A stretch of 64,000 nucleotides of DNA. Origin: Nocardioides sp. 503. Lineage in GTDB: Bacteria; Actinomycetota; Actinomycetes; Propionibacteriales; Nocardioidaceae. The stretch is taken from positions 62,001 through 126,000 of the forward strand of contig NZ_SPUI01000008.1 of NCBI RefSeq assembly GCF_004522095.1. Direction: 5' to 3'. This document shows, piece after piece, positions 16,764 to 24,454 of this stretch. How positions within the stretch are numbered: position 1 is the stretch's first letter; each line of letters begins with the position of its first letter. The translations under genes were made by a program, and so were the position numbers. Below the pieces are notes generated by a model that was not told where the DNA came from, ran no database searches, and saw nothing but the letters and a program-made list of their open reading frames with translations.

Positions 16764-18584
16764 ATGCCCGTCAACCACGACACGACCTTCGTCGACAACC
16801 TTCCTCAGAACGTGGCGGTGCAGTTCCTCGACCGGGTGGCCTCCTCGCCCGGCTCCGAGGCGTTCCGCTACCCCCGTGGCGACGACTGGGAGTCCGTCAC
16901 GTGGGAGCAGGCCGGCACGCTCGTACGCCGCCTGGCCGCCGGGCTCCTCTCGCTCGGCATCGAGCCCGAGCAGCGCGTGGGCATCGCCTCCGGGACCCGC
17001 TACGAGTGGATCCTGGCCGACCTGGCCGTCATGTGCGCCGCCGGCGCGACGACGACGGTCTACCCCACCACCAACGCCGAGGACACCGCCTACATCCTGG
17101 GCGACTCCGAGTGCCGGGTGGTGTTCGCCGAGGACGACGAGCAGCTCGCCAAGCTGCGCGAGCACAAGTCCGAGCTCCCGCACCTCGCCAAGGTCGTGAC
17201 GTTCGACGGTGCCGCCGACGGCGACTGGGTCATCACGATGGACACGCTCGCCGAGCTCGGCGACGCCCACCTCGCCGAGCACCCCGACGTGATCGAGACG
17301 ACGGCCAAGAGCATCGCCCCGACCCAGCTGGCGACGCTGATCTACACCTCCGGCACGACCGGCCGGCCCAAGGGCGTGCGGCTCAAGCACGAGTCCTGGG
17401 TCTACGAGGGCTCCGCGATCAAGGTCCAGCACATCCTCGACGAGAGCGACCTGCAGTTCCTGTGGCTGCCGATGTCGCACTCCTTCGGCAAGGTCCTGCT
17501 CTCCGCGCAGCTCGCGTGCGGCTTCGCCTCCGCCATCGACGGCCGGGTCGAGAAGATCGTCGAGAACTGCGGCATCGTGAAGCCGACGTTCATGGGCGCG
17601 GCCCCGCGCATCTTCGAGAAGGCCTACGGCCGGATCCAGACCATGCAGGCCGCCGAGGGCGGCGCCAAGGAGAAGATCTTCCACAAGGCCTTCGAGGTCG
17701 GCCTCAAGGCCGACCGGCTCAAGCGCGAGGGCAAGTCCGTCCCGCTGGCGCTGCGGCTCCAGCACGGCCTGTTCGACAAGCTGGTCTTCAGCAAGGTCCG
17801 CGAGCGCTTCGGTGGCCGGGTGCGGTTCTTCATCTCCGGCTCGGCCGCCCTCAACCAGGAGATCGCCGAGTGGTTCAACGCCGCCGGCATCGTCATCCTC
17901 GAGGGCTACGGCATGACCGAGAACTCCGCGGGTGCGACCGTCAACCACCCCGAGGAGAACCGCATCGGCACCGTCGGGCGCGCGCTGCCCGGCAGCGAGG
18001 TCAAGATCGGCGAGGGCGACGAGGTGCTGCTGCGCGGCCCGCACGTCATGGACGGCTACCACAACCTGCCCGAGGAGACCGCCAAGACGCTCACCGACGA
18101 CGGCTGGCTGCGCACCGGCGACAAGGGCAGCCTCGACGCCGACGGCTTCCTCACGATCACCGGCCGGATCAAGGACCTCTTCAAGACGTCCGGCGGCAAG
18201 TACATCGCCCCGTCGGCGATCGAGTCCAAGTTCAAGGCGATCTGCCCCTACGTCAGCCAGTTCATGGTGTTCGGCAACGACCGCAACTTCGTCGTCGCGC
18301 TGGTCACCCTGGACCCCGACGCGATGGAGGGCTGGGCCGCCGAGAACGGCCTGGCCGGCAAGTCCTACTCCGAGATCGTCCGCTCGGAGAGGGCCCACGA
18401 GATGGTCAACGGCTACGTCGAGGAGCTCAACGGGCGCCTCAACCGCTGGGAGACGATCAAGAAGTGGGAGATCCTCGACCACGACCTGACCATCGAGTCC
18501 GGCGAGCTGACGCCCTCGATGAAGGTCAAGCGCAACGTCGTGGAGGACAACAACAAGGAGCGCATCGCGTCGTTCTACAGCTGA
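16764..18584 (+). CDS. long-chain fatty acid--CoA ligase (AMP-forming, FadD type)
   Basis: A 606-residue adenylate-forming enzyme. Core motifs: 'LIYTSGTTGRPKGV' (TSGTTGRPKG at 195-204), 'EGYGMTENSAG', 'GWLRTGDKG', 'GRIKDLFKTSGGKYIAP', and the C-terminal catalytic lysine region 'LTPSMKVKRN'. It activates long-chain fatty acids to acyl-AMP, then acyl-CoA, at the membrane's inner face. Length and motifs fit the FadD15/AcsL bacterial class. In actinobacteria this gene typically lies upstream of hemW and hrcA, as here. The next gene begins 57 bp downstream. Confidence 0.92.
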   Translation: MPVNHDTTFVDNLPQNVAVQFLDRVASSPGSEAFRYPRGDDWESVTWEQAGTLVRRLAAGLLSLGIEPEQRVGIASGTRYEWILADLAVMCAAGATTTVYPTTNAEDTAYILGDSECRVVFAEDDEQLAKLREHKSELPHLAKVVTFDGAADGDWVITMDTLAELGDAHLAEHPDVIETTAKSIAPTQLATLIYTSGTTGRPKGVRLKHESWVYEGSAIKVQHILDESDLQFLWLPMSHSFGKVLLSAQLACGFASAIDGRVEKIVENCGIVKPTFMGAAPRIFEKAYGRIQTMQAAEGGAKEKIFHKAFEVGLKADRLKREGKSVPLALRLQHGLFDKLVFSKVRERFGGRVRFFISGSAALNQEIAEWFNAAGIVILEGYGMTENSAGATVNHPEENRIGTVGRALPGSEVKIGEGDEVLLRGPHVMDGYHNLPEETAKTLTDDGWLRTGDKGSLDADGFLTITGRIKDLFKTSGGKYIAPSAIESKFKAICPYVSQFMVFGNDRNFVVALVTLDPDAMEGWAAENGLAGKSYSEIVRSERAHEMVNGYVEELNGRLNRWETIKKWEILDHDLTIESGELTPSMKVKRNVVEDNNKERIASFYS

Positions 18585-18641
18585 CGGGCTCCTGAGGGGC
18601 GTCCCCACGGGGCGCTGCGGGCCGGGTGGGAGGATGGAGGC

Positions 18642-19853
18642 GTGCCGTCCGTCCTCCCCGCTGGTGAACCGGTGCCGGTGGACGGGTCCCTCCCGGAGTC
18701 GGCCCTCACGGGCCTCGGGCAGCGTCCCTTCGGGTTCTACGTGCACGTGCCCTTCTGCCGGGTCCGCTGCGGCTACTGCGACTTCAACACCTACACCGCC
18801 GACGAGCTCGGCCCCGGCGCGTCGCGGGCGACGTACGCCGCCTCGGCGGTCGCGGAGGTCCGGCAGGCGCGCCGCGTGCTCGGCGACGCGGACGCGCCGG
18901 TCGGCACGGTGTTCGTGGGCGGCGGCACCCCGACCCTGCTCAGCCCCGGCGAGCTCGGGTCCGTCCTGGGGGCCGTCCGCGAGGAGTTCGGCCTGGACCC
19001 CGACGCCGAGGTCACCACGGAGGCCAACCCCGACAGCGTGACGCCCGCGGACCTGCAGCGGCTGCGCGAGCAGGGCTTCACGCGCATCTCGTTCGGGATG
19101 CAGTCCGCCGTGCCCCACGTGCTGGCGGTGCTCGACCGCACGCACGACCCGGCCCGGGTGCCCGACGTCGTCCGCTGGGCCCGTGAGGCCGGCTTCGAGC
19201 AGGTCAGCCTTGACCTGATCTACGGGACGCCGGGGGAGTCCCTCGACGACTGGCGGCGCAGCCTCGACGAGGCGCTGGCCTGCGGACCCGACCACGTGTC
19301 GGCGTACTCCCTCATCGTCGAGGACGGGACCGCCCTGGCCCGCCGGGTGCGGCGCGGCGAGCTGCCCATGCCCGACGAGGACGACCTGGCCGACAAGTAC
19401 GACGTGGCCGACGACCGGCTGACCGCCGCCGGCCTGGGCTGGTACGAGGTGTCCAACTGGGCCCGCGACGACGCCGCCCGCTGCCGGCACAACCTCGGCT
19501 ACTGGACCGACGGCGACTGGTGGGGCGTCGGCCCGGGCGCGCACTCCCACGTGGGCGGCGTGCGGTGGTGGAACGTCAAGCACCCGGCGGCCTACGCCGA
19601 CCGGCTGGCCTCGGGTGCCAGCCCGGCCCACGCACGCGAGGTGCTCGACCCCGAGAGCCGCCGGGTGGAGCGGGTGCTCCTGGAGCTGCGGCTGCGCGAC
19701 GGTCTCGACCCGCACGTGCTCGACGAGGCCGGCCGCCGCGCCGTGCCGGTCCTCGTGCGGGACGGCCTGCTGGAGGCAGGGACGAAGCGCCTCGTCCTGA
19801 CCCGGCGCGGCCGGCTGCTGGCGGACGCCGTGGTGCGCGACCTCCTCCCTTAG
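18642..19853 (+). CDS. hemW: HemW heme chaperone (radical SAM, formerly called HemN-like)
   Basis: A 403-residue radical SAM protein. The cluster motif is C39-x3-C43-x2-C46 in 'PFCRVRCGYCDF'; then 'FVGGGTPTLL', 'EANPDSVT', 'ISFGMQS', and the HNxxYW motif as 'RHNLGYW', which marks HemW rather than true coproporphyrinogen dehydrogenase. HemW binds heme and inserts it into target proteins. The GTG start gives a ~25-residue Pro/Leu-rich extension before the barrel. It lies between the acyl-CoA ligase and the hrcA region, the usual actinobacterial arrangement. Confidence 0.92.
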   Translation: MPSVLPAGEPVPVDGSLPESALTGLGQRPFGFYVHVPFCRVRCGYCDFNTYTADELGPGASRATYAASAVAEVRQARRVLGDADAPVGTVFVGGGTPTLLSPGELGSVLGAVREEFGLDPDAEVTTEANPDSVTPADLQRLREQGFTRISFGMQSAVPHVLAVLDRTHDPARVPDVVRWAREAGFEQVSLDLIYGTPGESLDDWRRSLDEALACGPDHVSAYSLIVEDGTALARRVRRGELPMPDEDDLADKYDVADDRLTAAGLGWYEVSNWARDDAARCRHNLGYWTDGDWWGVGPGAHSHVGGVRWWNVKHPAAYADRLASGASPAHAREVLDPESRRVERVLLELRLRDGLDPHVLDEAGRRAVPVLVRDGLLEAGTKRLVLTRRGRLLADAVVRDLLP

Positions 19854-19862
19854 GGTGCTGCC

Positions 19863-20294
19863 ATGACCCAGGGCCCCGAGAACCCGTACGACCCCTACCA
19901 GCAGCCGGGCGGCGAGCCCTCCGGGCCGCCCCAGGGCGCTCAGCCCTACGGCACGCCGCCACCGCCGCCCTACGGCCAGCCCCAGCCCTACGGCCAGCTG
20001 CCCTACCCGGGCTACCCCGGAGCCGCCCCGATGGGCATGCCGGGCGCGCCCTACGGCATCCACCCGGTGACCGGCATCCCGTTCTCCGACAAGCAGAAGA
20101 TCGTCGCCGGACTCCTGCAGATCCTCGTGCCCTTCGGCATCGGCCGCTACTACATCGGCGACACGGGCATCGGCACCGCCCAGCTCCTGGTCACGATCTT
20201 CACCTGCGGCATCGGCGGCCTCTGGCCCTTCATCGACGGCATCATCATGCTCTCCACGGACAGCAAGGACGCCAACGGCCTCATGCTCCGGTAG
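19863..20294 (+). CDS. TM2 domain-containing membrane protein
   Basis: A 143-residue protein. Residues 1-70 are rich in Pro, Gly, Tyr and Gln, with repeated 'PYG' units, and are probably disordered. The C-terminal TM2 domain has two hydrophobic helices, 'KIVAGLLQILVPFGIGRYYIGDTGIG' and 'LLVTIFTCGIGGLWPFIDGIIML'. TM2 proteins are small membrane proteins of unknown role. It starts 10 bp after hemW and is followed by repeats. Confidence 0.85.
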   Translation: MTQGPENPYDPYQQPGGEPSGPPQGAQPYGTPPPPPYGQPQPYGQLPYPGYPGAAPMGMPGAPYGIHPVTGIPFSDKQKIVAGLLQILVPFGIGRYYIGDTGIGTAQLLVTIFTCGIGGLWPFIDGIIMLSTDSKDANGLMLR

Positions 20295-20305
20295 GCCTGT
20301 CTCCC

Positions 20306-20343
20306 GGTGGTTGAGGAGGGACGAAGTCCCGTCTCGAAACCAC
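20306..20343. repeat. REP-like modular repeat, copy 1 (38 bp)
   Basis: GGTGGTTGAGG, then a GGGAC-GAA-GTCCC hairpin core, then GTCTCGAAACCAC. A copy differing at one base lies at 39798-39835, 19.5 kb away. The outer arms are partly complementary, so the whole unit can fold. Confidence 0.85.
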
Positions 20344-20382
20344 TGTCCCGGACGCAGGTCAGCGTCTCCGAGTTCGTGGCCG

Positions 20383-20441
20383 GGTTTCGAGACGGCTCGC
20401 TCCGCCCTCGCAGGCTCGGTCGGAGCCGAGCCACCTCAACC
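20383..20441. repeat. REP-like modular repeat, copy 2, reverse orientation
   Basis: The same outer arms as copy 1 in reverse order (GGTTTCGAGAC ... ACCTCAACC), but with a different core: GGCTCG-C-TCCG paired with CGGAGCCGAGCC around a 16-nt loop (20405-20420). Confidence 0.75.
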
Positions 20442-20452
20442 TCGTCGCCGGT

Positions 20453-20484
20453 CAGCTCCGCCTTCGCAGGCTCAGTCGGAGCTG
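20453..20484. repeat. core-only hairpin related to copy 2, overlapping a CDS end
   Basis: CAGCTCCG (20453-20460) pairs with CGGAGCTG (20477-20484). The 16-nt loop matches the loop of the preceding element at 14 of 16 positions. It supplies the stop codon and last residues of the DUF3097 gene, so the element reaches into the coding end. Confidence 0.7.
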
Positions 20485-21320
20485 GCGACGAAGTCGATGA
20501 GCTCTTCGACGCGGCCGAGGAGCGCGGGCTCGAGGTCGTCGTAGGACTGCACGCGCGACAGGATGTGCTGCCAGGCGCGGGCGATGTCGGCCTGGTCGTC
20601 GGCGGGCCATCCGAAGTGCCGGCAGACGCCCTTCTTCCACTCGACGTCGCGCGGGATGGTGGGCCAGGCGGCGACGCCGATGCGGTCGGGCTTGACGGCC
20701 TGCCAGACGTCGACGAACGGGTGGCCGACGACCAGCACGTGCCGGCCGACGGGCGAGGCGGCGACGTCGGCGGCGATGCGGCTCTCCTTGGAGCCCGGGA
20801 CCAGGTGGTCGACGAGGACGCCGACGCGGCGCTCGGGCCCGGGGCCGAAGTCGCGGAGGTGGGCGACGAGGTCGTCGACGCCCTGGAGGTACTCCACGAC
20901 CACGCCCTCGATGCGCAGGTCGTCGCCCCAGACCTTCTCGACGAGCTCGGCGTCGTGGCGGCCCTCGACGAAGATCCGGCTGGCGCGGGCGACGCGCGCG
21001 CGAGCGCCGGGCACGGCGACCGACCCCGAGGCGGTGCGGGTGGGCGCGGCGGGCGCCGAGCGGCGTACGGGGGCGGTGAGGATGACCGGCTTGCCCTCGA
21101 GCAGGAAGCCGGGCCCGAGCGGGAACGTACGCCGGCGGCCGCGGCGGTCCTCCAGGGTCAAGGTGTGCAGGTCGCGGTCGACCGCGACGATCTCGCCCAC
21201 CCAGTCGGTGGTGACCTCCTCGACGACGCTGCCCAGGTCGGCGGGCGCCTCGACGGCGCGCCCGCGCTGGGGCTTGCGCCAGTCGCCGGACAGGACGTCG
21301 GTGCCGTATCGGTCGCTCAC
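20472..21320 (-). CDS. DUF3097 family protein
   Basis: A 282-residue protein typical of actinobacteria, recognised from 'MSDRYGTDVLSGDWRKPQRG', an N-terminal beta domain ('WVGEIVAVDRDLHTLTLEDRRGRRRTF') and a C-terminal TOPRIM-like part ('RIFVEGRHDAELVEKVWGDDLRIEGVVVEYLQGVDDL', 'GVLVDHLVPGSKESRIA'). The EGxxD and DxLxPxxKE-like motifs resemble TOPRIM acidic residues, suggesting nucleic-acid chemistry; this is an inference, and the family has no firm function. It is normally close to hrcA and hemW, as here. The final codons lie in a repeat hairpin. Confidence 0.85.
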   Translation of the reverse strand: MSDRYGTDVLSGDWRKPQRGRAVEAPADLGSVVEEVTTDWVGEIVAVDRDLHTLTLEDRRGRRRTFPLGPGFLLEGKPVILTAPVRRSAPAAPTRTASGSVAVPGARARVARASRIFVEGRHDAELVEKVWGDDLRIEGVVVEYLQGVDDLVAHLRDFGPGPERRVGVLVDHLVPGSKESRIAADVAASPVGRHVLVVGHPFVDVWQAVKPDRIGVAAWPTIPRDVEWKKGVCRHFGWPADDQADIARAWQHILSRVQSYDDLEPALLGRVEELIDFVASSD

Positions 21321-21372
21321 CCGACTGACGCTAGAGGCGGCGACCGACCTGGGGTGGTCTGCCGCGCCGGGA

Positions 21373-21588
21373 TCAGCCGTCTTGTGACTCTTGCGACCCC
21401 GCCGAGGTGCCGTCCTCGCCGAGCTGCTCGGCGTCCTTGCCGCCGTCCAGCAGGTCGTCGACGGTCTCGTTGTCGTCGAGGCCCTCCGCGAGCGGGTTGT
21501 CCTCGCCGGGCTGGAGGTCCTCGGGCAGCTTGTCGTCGGACACCCCGACGGTGCTCTCGTCGGTGGGGTCGGTCTGGGATTCGCTCAT
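21373..21588 (-). CDS. small acidic hypothetical protein
   Basis: A 71-residue protein starting MSESQTDPTDEST. It is very rich in Asp, Glu, Gly and Ser, has no cysteine and no hydrophobic helix, and is probably unstructured. The ATG at 21588 is the natural start; the longer upstream frame is antisense to the MBL gene. No family is recognised, and similar short acidic ORFs are common in these genomes. Coding bias is acceptable but the ORF is short. Confidence 0.55.
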   Translation of the reverse strand: MSESQTDPTDESTVGVSDDKLPEDLQPGEDNPLAEGLDDNETVDDLLDGGKDAEQLGEDGTSAGSQESQDG

Positions 21589-21607
21589 GCCTCGAACGTA
21601 ACCCGCG

Positions 21608-22471
21608 TCAGGCCAGCGGCAAACGTCGTTCGCCCGGGCCCAGCTGCGCGTACCCGCGTCGTACGGCGTCCGCGAGCGCCTCGCGGGGGAAGGGCCACTC
21701 CTCGGCGGTCGCCAGCGCGTCCTCGGGCCGCACCCCACGACCGGCGAGCTCGCGGATGGTCTCGGCCACCAGCCCGACCTGGTTGCGCTGGGTCTCCACG
21801 AACTCCCGGTCGACCGCGGCGCCGTGGCCGGGGACGACCACGCTCGCGGACGTGGTGAGGCCCAGCAGGATGTCCAGGGTCCAGGGCCACTCGAGCGGGT
21901 AGCAGTCGGCGCCGAAGCCGGGCACGCCACCGGTGGCGGCCGACTCCTCGACGAGGTCGCCGGCGAGCAGGACGTCGCAGTCGGGGACGCGCACGACGAG
22001 GTCTCCGGCGGTGTGGCCGCGCCCGGGGTGGACGAGCTCGACGAGGCGGTCGCCCAGGTCGAGCACGACCGCGGAGGAGAAGGTGTGGTCGGCGGCGACG
22101 ACCTCGGTGGCGACGACCTCGTCGCGGTGCGGGTCGTCGGGGTCGTCGCGGTAGAGGCCCTTGACCCGCTCGCCGGCGGGGACCGTCCGCTCGGCGGCCG
22201 TCTCGTGCGCGTGGATGGGGATGGCGCCGTAGGCGGTGCGGAACTCCTGGTTGCCGAAGGTGTGGTCGAAGTGCTCGTGGGTGTTGACCACGCCGGTGAC
22301 GTCCCCGACGCCGAGCGCGCGGACGTCCTCCAGGACCTGCCGCGCGGCCAGCGCCGAGGCGTGGGTGTCGACGGCCAGCAGCCCGCCCGACCCGCGGACG
22401 AGGGTGACGTTGACGTCGAACCAGTCGTAGCGGGCGACCCAGACGCGGTCGGCTACCTCGAGGAATGCCAC
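21608..22471 (-). CDS. MBL-fold metallo-hydrolase
   Basis: A 287-residue metallo-beta-lactamase-fold enzyme. It carries the zinc motif HEHFDH (65-70), 'PGRGHTAGDLVV', 'LLAGDLVEE', and the distal histidine in 'VVPGHGAAV'. This resembles SoxH/hydroxyacylglutathione-hydrolase-like members; the substrate is unknown. The GTG at 22471 gives 'MAFLEVADRVWVAR'; a TTG at 22480 would add three residues. It is followed closely by the small acidic ORF. Confidence 0.85.
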   Translation of the reverse strand: MAFLEVADRVWVARYDWFDVNVTLVRGSGGLLAVDTHASALAARQVLEDVRALGVGDVTGVVNTHEHFDHTFGNQEFRTAYGAIPIHAHETAAERTVPAGERVKGLYRDDPDDPHRDEVVATEVVAADHTFSSAVVLDLGDRLVELVHPGRGHTAGDLVVRVPDCDVLLAGDLVEESAATGGVPGFGADCYPLEWPWTLDILLGLTTSASVVVPGHGAAVDREFVETQRNQVGLVAETIRELAGRGVRPEDALATAEEWPFPREALADAVRRGYAQLGPGERRLPLA

Positions 22472-22499
22472 GCCGCCCAATGTAGGCGTCGGGACGCGC

Positions 22500-23231
22500 T
22501 CAGCAGAGGCCGGAGTGCAGCTCGCGGCGCAGGAGCTCGCCGAGCTCCTCGGTCGTGGACGCGGCGGTGGTGAACCTCAGCTCGCGCGTGTGGGCGCCGT
22601 CCGGGTCGACCCAGTGCACCTGCACCCCGTCGGGACGCAGGTCCGACAGCGCGACGCCGACCACCTGGGAGAGCCCGGTGCCGCTGGTCGTGGCCACGGC
22701 GCGGCGCAGCTCCTCCTGGTGGCAGTGGTTGGCGTGCTCCACGGACCGCTGGAGGTAGCCGCGGTTGAGGCGGTGGTCGGGGGAGCGGAACGGCGCCAGC
22801 GGCACGCGATACTGCTGCTCGGGCCGGCTGTCGGTGCGGGCGAGCAGCGCGAAGGTGAGGGAGAGCTCGACGATGTCGCGTGCCTCGCCGCAGCACCCGC
22901 AGTCCTCCCGCGCCGTCGCGCGCAGCGTGCCGGCGAGGGTGAGCGTGGCCTGCCGGTCGGGGGATCCCGGAGCGCCCAGGCCGCTCTCCAGGGTGAGCAG
23001 GGCGCTGGCGCCGATCCGGGCGGCGGTGGCGAGGTCGCTGCCGGGCACGCAGGAGAACGTCGGGGTGCCGTCGAGGTCCTGCATGCCCAGGTCGGCGGTC
23101 CCGGCCAGGACGTCCTCGACGCCGTCGACCACGAGGTTCACCCCGGCCGGGCAGGCCAGGATGCTGCGGGCGGCGGCCGCCAGGCGGCGCGGCTCGTCGA
23201 GGGCGGCGAGATGGGTGGTGTCCGACGTCAT
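22500..23231 (-). CDS. DUF2470 domain protein, HugZ-like, probably iron-regulated
   Basis: A 243-residue protein. The N-terminal two thirds resemble a split-barrel (pyridoxamine oxidase-like) fold, and the C-terminus is a DUF2470 domain ('RSVEHANHCHQEELRRAVAT ... DLRPDGVQVHWVDPDGAHTRELRF'). A 'DCGCCGE' cysteine cluster lies mid-protein. DUF2470 is found at the C-terminus of HugZ-type heme-degrading proteins. An IdeR/DtxR-like iron box 16 bp upstream of the ATG supports a heme or iron role. The start follows CAGGAG. It is divergent from hrcA. Enzymatic activity is inferred, not shown. Confidence 0.78.
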   Translation of the reverse strand: MTSDTTHLAALDEPRRLAAAARSILACPAGVNLVVDGVEDVLAGTADLGMQDLDGTPTFSCVPGSDLATAARIGASALLTLESGLGAPGSPDRQATLTLAGTLRATAREDCGCCGEARDIVELSLTFALLARTDSRPEQQYRVPLAPFRSPDHRLNRGYLQRSVEHANHCHQEELRRAVATTSGTGLSQVVGVALSDLRPDGVQVHWVDPDGAHTRELRFTTAASTTEELGELLRRELHSGLC

Positions 23232-23246
23232 GGGCGCTCCTGGAGG

Positions 23247-23265
23247 TGAGGTAAGGCAACCCTAA
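23247..23265 (-). promoter_or_regulatory. IdeR/DtxR-like iron box
   Basis: Read on the minus strand the site is TTAGGGTTGCCTTACCTCA. It matches the 19-bp iron-box consensus TTAGGTTAGGCTAACCTAA at 14 of 19 positions, with both half-sites well kept. It is placed to repress the DUF2470 gene when iron is sufficient. Confidence 0.7.
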
Positions 23266-23334
23266 CTCATCGCGTCGGGAGCGGGGAGGGCGTGGCGCGA
23301 GGGAATGTCGGATGTTCCCGGCCCGCGAGTAGGA

Positions 23335-23361
23335 TTGGCACTCGGATCACCGGAGTGCCAA
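23335..23361. promoter_or_regulatory. CIRCE element (HrcA operator)
   Basis: TTGGCACTC, nine spacer bases, then GAGTGCCAA: a perfect 9-9-9 inverted repeat, 17 bp before the hrcA ATG. It differs from the textbook TTAGCACTC arm at one base in each half, symmetrically. It indicates autoregulation of hrcA-dnaJ by HrcA. Confidence 0.95.
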
Positions 23362-23378
23362 GCAGGCGGGAGGCGGAC

Positions 23379-24404
23379 ATGCAGGAAGAGCGCAGACTGG
23401 CCGTGCTCCGCGCGATCGTCGAGGACTACGTCGCCACCGAGGAGCCCGTCGGCTCCAAGGCACTGGTCGAGCGGCACGGCCTCGGGGTCTCGCCGGCCAC
23501 GGTCCGCAACGACATGGCCGCGCTGGAGGACGAGGGCTACATCGCCCAGCCCCACACCAGTGCCGGGAGGGTGCCCACCGACAAGGGCTACCGCCTGTTC
23601 GTGGACCGCCTCACCACGGTGAAGCCGATGAGCGCCGCGGAGCGACGGGCCGTGTCCACCTTCCTCGACGGCGCCGTCGACCTCGACGACGTCGTCCAGC
23701 GCTCGGTGCGGGTGCTCTCGCAGCTGACCCGTCAGGTCGCGGTCGTGCAGTACCCCACGCTGTCGCGCTCGACCGTGCGCCACGTGGAGCTGGTCGCCCT
23801 CGCCCCCCGCCGGCTGCTGGCGGTCCTGATCCTCAGCACCGGCCGCGTCGAGCAGCGTCTCGTCGAGCTCGGCGCCGACCTCAGCGACGAGGCGCTCGCC
23901 GACCTGCGCACGCGGGTCAACTCGGTCGCGTCGGGCGAGATCATCTCCGCCGCCGTCACGGCGCTGCGCGAGCTGGCCGCCGAGCCCCCCACGGCCGACC
24001 TGGCGGCGTACGTCGGTCCGGTCGTGGAGGCCCTCGCGGAGGCCATGAGCGACCACCGCCTGGACGAGCGCATCGCGGTCGGCGGTGCCGCCAACCTCGC
24101 GCGCTACGGCGACAGCTTCGACTCCGCCGTCCGCCCGCTGCTCGAGGCGCTCGAGGAGCACGTCGTGCTGCTCAAGCTGCTGGGCGAGGCCACGGCCGGC
24201 GGCATGGTCACGGTCCGCATCGGCGCGGAGGGCCCCTACGAGCAGCTCTCCTCCACCAGCGTCGTCGCCACGGGCTACGGCCCCACCGACGACGCCCTCG
24301 CCACCCTCGGGGTGGTCGGTCCGACCCGCATGGACTACCCCGGCACGATGACCGCGGTCCGCGCGGTCGCCCGTTACGTCTCCCGCATCCTCGACGAGGA
24401 CTGA
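23379..24404 (+). CDS. hrcA: HrcA heat-inducible transcription repressor
   Basis: A 341-residue repressor. The N-terminal winged helix reads 'RRLAVLRAIVEDYVATEEPVGSKALVERHGLGVSPATVRNDMAALEDEGYIAQPHTSAGRVPTDKGYR', the standard HrcA signature, followed by the GAF-like core and 'LGVVGPTRMDYPGTM' near the end. It binds CIRCE and represses chaperone genes, with GroEL as co-factor in other bacteria. The ATG at 23379 follows GGGAGGCGG; the upstream frame crosses the CIRCE site and is rejected. dnaJ follows after 50 bp. Confidence 0.95.
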   Translation: MQEERRLAVLRAIVEDYVATEEPVGSKALVERHGLGVSPATVRNDMAALEDEGYIAQPHTSAGRVPTDKGYRLFVDRLTTVKPMSAAERRAVSTFLDGAVDLDDVVQRSVRVLSQLTRQVAVVQYPTLSRSTVRHVELVALAPRRLLAVLILSTGRVEQRLVELGADLSDEALADLRTRVNSVASGEIISAAVTALRELAAEPPTADLAAYVGPVVEALAEAMSDHRLDERIAVGGAANLARYGDSFDSAVRPLLEALEEHVVLLKLLGEATAGGMVTVRIGAEGPYEQLSSTSVVATGYGPTDDALATLGVVGPTRMDYPGTMTAVRAVARYVSRILDED

Positions 24405-24454
24405 GCGGCGCCCCCGCGCGCCCCCGCCCCCCGAACCAGACAAGGAACCCGACG

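Noticed and set aside
16749..20063. 1104-residue minus-strand frame opposite the ligase and hemW
   Set aside because: Antisense shadow; the plus-strand genes have clear catalytic motifs.
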